A stretch of 6,843 bases of DNA from an uncultured Clostridia bacterium. Lineage in GTDB: Bacteria; Bacillota; Clostridia; Christensenellales; Aristaeellaceae. The DNA lies in NCBI GenBank assembly GCA_934630975.1, contig CAKTXH010000112.1, forward strand, positions 1 through 6,843, read 5' to 3'. Shown here piece after piece: positions 4,937 through 6,843 of the stretch; position 1 is the first letter of the stretch; each line of letters begins with the position of its first letter. The notes beneath the pieces are model-generated. The model was not told the DNA's origin and ran no database searches. It saw nothing but the letters and a program-made list of their open reading frames with translations. The position numbers and the translations under genes are program-made.

Positions 4937-6433
4937 TCAGCATCCCCCGCACGGATGCACAATGCCGTCGCGGGTGTGGCTGTTCTGGCTCGGGTCTTTC
5001 ATGCACAGGTGCACCGCCGTCGTCGTGAACGCACGCGGCAGAGCGAGGATGTTCGGGTTCGGCCCGACGATCTTCTTCTTCGCGTCCTCCAGCGCTTCTT
5101 CGAACGTCGCGCGGGTCTTGAGCCCCATGCCGCGGGCGATGCCCGGCTCGCGCGCGCCGACGATGTAAATCGCGCTCGTGTTCATTTCGGCAATGTGGCC
5201 GCAGCTCATCATCGAGAAGCCGTGGAACGGGTGGAACGCGTTGGCGAAGCGGTATTTGCGGATGTATTCCTCGTTCGTCGCGAAATACTCGCCGTAGCGG
5301 TTCATGTCCGGCAGGGTCTGCATGTAGTCGTGCTGGAACATGTCGTACAGCTCGCGCAGGTACGGCCAGCGCTCGTCGTGGAAATAGCCGTCGCAGATGC
5401 TCGACACAATGAACACGCAGTGGTCGGAGAGGATGCGCTTGTGGCGGATCACCTGTGCGGAGAGCGCCTGCATCATCTGAATCGGGTTGGTGCCCATGCC
5501 GTTGCCGTAGTGGAAGTTCGTCGGCATGCCGAACACGACCACATCGTATTTCTTTTCCGCCCAGTGGACGTAGGTGCGCTTGTCGGCAACCTCCCAGGAA
5601 ATCGGCTGCATCTCCTTGGCATAGCCGGAGAAAATAGCAATCTGTCGGCTCTTGCTGTCCAGCACGGCGTCGCAGCAGAAGAACTTCTTGCCCATCTTTT
5701 CTTCCATGAACATGCCCTGCTGATCAAACTTGTTGCGCATCTCGCTGTGCGTGGAGACGGGCACGAAGTCCTGACGGTGCATGACCTGCGGCACATGGTG
5801 CGCCGCGATGGAGCGCCAATGGGAAATGCCGGTGGCGCAATGCTTATAGCCGCCGGAGTAGCCGCCGTAGGGGTTGCCCTGCGTATGGCCGATGAGAATC
5901 GCCACGTCCGCGTCATAGACGTACTTGTTCATGATCACGTGGTCGCCGTGGTCGGTGTAACCGAGATCGACAAGGTGCTCGTAATCCTCGCTGTCGTGGC
6001 TGGTGATCTGGCCGGAATAATAGAACTCGCCAAACAGCTCGTCGCCCAGAATGGTCTTCATTTCCGGCACGCTGGTGCGCGGGTGCAGGCCGTTGGAGAA
6101 CAGCAGCAGGATATCCTTCTTTTCCACGCCCGCCGCGTACAGTTCGTCGATGCACGCGCGGATGGAAACCTTGCGGTGGCTGGTCGGCTGATTGCCGCCC
6201 TTGACGATATCCGGGATGACGATGACGACGGTGCTGCCCTTATGCGCCAGTTCGGAAAGCGGCTGCATGCCGATCGGGTTACGGATGCTCTTGAGCGTTT
6301 CGGCGTAGAGCGTATCCCAGTCCTGCGGCAGGCACTCGGGGTCGGGCACGGTTTCGCCCGGCACAAAGATATCGGTGTTCTCCGGCAGGTTGGCGCTCAT
6401 GAGGCCCTGCCCGTATTCAAAATCAAGCTTCAT
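4937..6433 (-). CDS. LarA-family nickel-pincer racemase/epimerase homologue
   Basis: The 498-residue protein belongs to the LarA (lactate racemase, DUF2088) family, whose enzymes use a nickel-pincer nucleotide to racemise or epimerise 2-hydroxy acids by hydride transfer. Visible motifs are NGLHPR (114-119, His117 matching catalytic His108 of L. plantarum LarA), LVDLGYT (154-160) and GGYSGGYK (190-197, Lys197 matching the cofactor-bearing Lys184). His213 matches nickel-ligand His200 with the exact 16-residue offset from the lysine. The position 10 before the lysine, His174 in LarA, is Asn187 here, so chemistry or substrate may differ. The protein is longer than the usual 425 or so residues and ends in a Cys-rich tail (HPCGGC). 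The ATG is preceded by AAAGGAG with 7-nt spacing. No cofactor genes (larB, larC, larE) are in the window. The neighbouring isomerase gene suggests a catabolic role; the substrate is unknown. Confidence 0.85.
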   Translation of the reverse strand: MKLDFEYGQGLMSANLPENTDIFVPGETVPDPECLPQDWDTLYAETLKSIRNPIGMQPLSELAHKGSTVVIVIPDIVKGGNQPTSHRKVSIRACIDELYAAGVEKKDILLLFSNGLHPRTSVPEMKTILGDELFGEFYYSGQITSHDSEDYEHLVDLGYTDHGDHVIMNKYVYDADVAILIGHTQGNPYGGYSGGYKHCATGISHWRSIAAHHVPQVMHRQDFVPVSTHSEMRNKFDQQGMFMEEKMGKKFFCCDAVLDSKSRQIAIFSGYAKEMQPISWEVADKRTYVHWAEKKYDVVVFGMPTNFHYGNGMGTNPIQMMQALSAQVIRHKRILSDHCVFIVSSICDGYFHDERWPYLRELYDMFQHDYMQTLPDMNRYGEYFATNEEYIRKYRFANAFHPFHGFSMMSCGHIAEMNTSAIYIVGAREPGIARGMGLKTRATFEEALEDAKKKIVGPNPNILALPRAFTTTAVHLCMKDPSQNSHTRDGIVHPCGGC

Positions 6434-6458
6434 CTTTCTTCTCCTTTACGTCGCTGGA

Positions 6459-6513
6459 AACGTTGGGGCTTTGCCCCAAACCCCACAAGGGAACTGAGTT
6501 CCCTTGACCTTCC
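6459..6513 (+). repeat. Two-hairpin palindromic repeat, copy C
   Basis: Hairpin 1 pairs TTGGGGC (6463-6469) with GCCCCAA (6473-6479) around TTT. The linker is ACCCCA. Hairpin 2 pairs CAAGGGAAC (6486-6494) with GTTCCCTTG (6498-6506) around TGA. The tail is ACCTTCC. It starts with the ACGTTGGGGC flank also seen in copy B. It lies between the larA start and the upstream isomerase gene, facing copy D. Confidence 0.86.
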
Positions 6514-6520
6514 ACATATT

Positions 6521-6542
6521 GCCTTGCGGTATGCCGCAAGGC
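6521..6542. repeat. Central hairpin between repeat copies C and D
   Basis: GCCTTGCGG (6521-6529) and CCGCAAGGC (6534-6542) form a perfect 9-bp stem around TATG. No U-tract follows on either strand, so it is a poor terminator candidate. Its place in the middle of the C/D pair mirrors the terminator between copies A and B. It may be part of the composite element or a read-through-tolerant structure in a larA leader. Confidence 0.65.
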
Positions 6543-6546
6543 AAAG

Positions 6547-6611
6547 GATGGGGTTTGGGGTCTAAGACCCCAAGCGGGTCTGGGCGGCAGCCCAGCGCAG
6601 CCCCAAACGTT
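6547..6611 (-). repeat. Two-hairpin palindromic repeat, copy D (inverted)
   Basis: On the minus strand it starts ACGTTTGGGGCTGCGC. Hairpin 1 pairs CTGGGC with GCCCAG (plus 6580-6595) around a 4-base loop, next to a partial duplication of the GGGCTGC motif. The linker is ACCCGC. Hairpin 2 pairs TTGGGGTC with GACCCCAA (plus 6555-6573) around TTA. The tail is ACCCCATCC. It is the most divergent copy but keeps the order of parts. It ends 5 bp from the stop of the isomerase-like gene. Copies C, the central hairpin and D fill the 182-bp intergenic gap (6434-6615), where I see no other gene and no convincing promoter. Confidence 0.8.
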
Positions 6612-6615
6612 CCCC

Positions 6616-6843
6616 TCACTTGCCCAGATATTTCTTGATGATGTCGAGGTACTCGCCCGGGTAGAAGCCGATCTCGCCGCTGAAACGCGTCAGCGCAATC
6701 AGGCCGCCGTCAATCTCGTCAATCGAGGCCAGCATCGCCGCGTTGTCCTGCTTGAGGCCGCCGCCGTAAACCACGTCCAGCCCGCCCGTGCGCGCCTTCA
6801 CAAAGCGCGCGATCTTGGTGATGTAGGGCTTGTCCGCCGGGGT
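6616..6843 (-). CDS. Triose-phosphate-isomerase-family sugar isomerase (partial, C-terminal 75 residues)
   Basis: Only the C-terminal end is present; the gene continues past the right window edge. It starts with TPADKPYITKIARFVKAR, matching the ATPEQA...F region of TIM. DVVYGGGLKQDNAAML follows, matching the YGGSVKPENA phosphate-binding loop, then IDGGLIALTRFSGEIGFYPGEYLDIIKKYL in place of the usual IDGxLVGxASL end. The fold family is clear. The GGS-to-GGG change and the RFSGEIGFY segment set it apart from housekeeping TpiA. TIM-family relatives that act on other sugar phosphates (for example erythrulose-phosphate isomerases) are a plausible alternative. It lies upstream of the larA homologue on the same strand with a 182-bp repeat-filled gap. 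The stop is TGA. Confidence 0.75.
   Translation of the reverse strand, partial: TPADKPYITKIARFVKARTGGLDVVYGGGLKQDNAAMLASIDEIDGGLIALTRFSGEIGFYPGEYLDIIKKYLGK

Noticed and set aside
6512..6549. Possible promoter for larA (minus-strand TTGCCT, 17 bases, CAATAT)
   Set aside because: The -10 matches only three of six positions, and the pair falls inside the central hairpin of the C/D element, which explains the sequence better.
4934..6565. A very long open frame on the plus strand opposite larA (543 codons)
   Set aside because: Its product is a low-complexity string rich in His, Val, Arg and Ala, it has no ribosome site and it extends through repeat copies C and D. The minus strand encodes a clear LarA protein. 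High GC makes such antisense frames common.

Overview
The window looks like a chromosomal segment of a GC-rich, endospore-forming Clostridia-type Firmicute. It carries yabP, yabQ and divIC in the order seen in Bacillus and Clostridium sporulation/division loci, two methionine tRNAs just downstream, strong AGGAGG-type ribosome binding sites and consensus sigma-A promoters. The species cannot be read from the sequence. No CRISPR array, insertion sequence, prophage gene or rRNA is visible.

Region 1 (about 1-3184, minus strand, read right to left) is a compact sporulation/division operon. A sigma-E-like promoter (3156-3184) precedes a degenerate extended short-chain dehydrogenase (SDR) protein, then yabP, yabQ (TTG start, 4-base overlap with yabP), divIC (septum initiator) and a Ppx/GppA-family phosphatase. 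A perfect sigma-A promoter sits on the phosphatase stop codon and drives tRNA-fMet followed by elongator tRNA-Met. No terminator separates the operon from the tRNAs, so read-through is possible.

Region 2 (3210-4782, plus strand) is a divergently transcribed gene for a secreted solute-binding protein of the LipO/AlgQ type. It has its own extended -10 promoter and no permease genes beside it. Its lipobox cysteine is replaced by threonine, and its last 11 codons are made of a repeat element.

Region 3 (4833-6843, minus strand) holds a strong bidirectional terminator, a LarA-family (nickel-pincer racemase/epimerase) gene with a His-to-Asn change at one catalytic position, and the C-terminal end of a divergent triose-phosphate-isomerase-family protein. 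The last two may form a sugar or hydroxy-acid catabolic unit, but the substrate is unknown.

The most striking unexplained structure is a family of four roughly 55-65 bp palindromic elements, each with two hairpins. They form two convergent pairs, at 4747-4928 and 6459-6611, each with a further hairpin in the middle. Stem sequences differ between copies while pairing is kept, which points to selection on structure (REP/BIME-like). One copy supplies the stop codon and C-terminal tail of the solute-binding protein.
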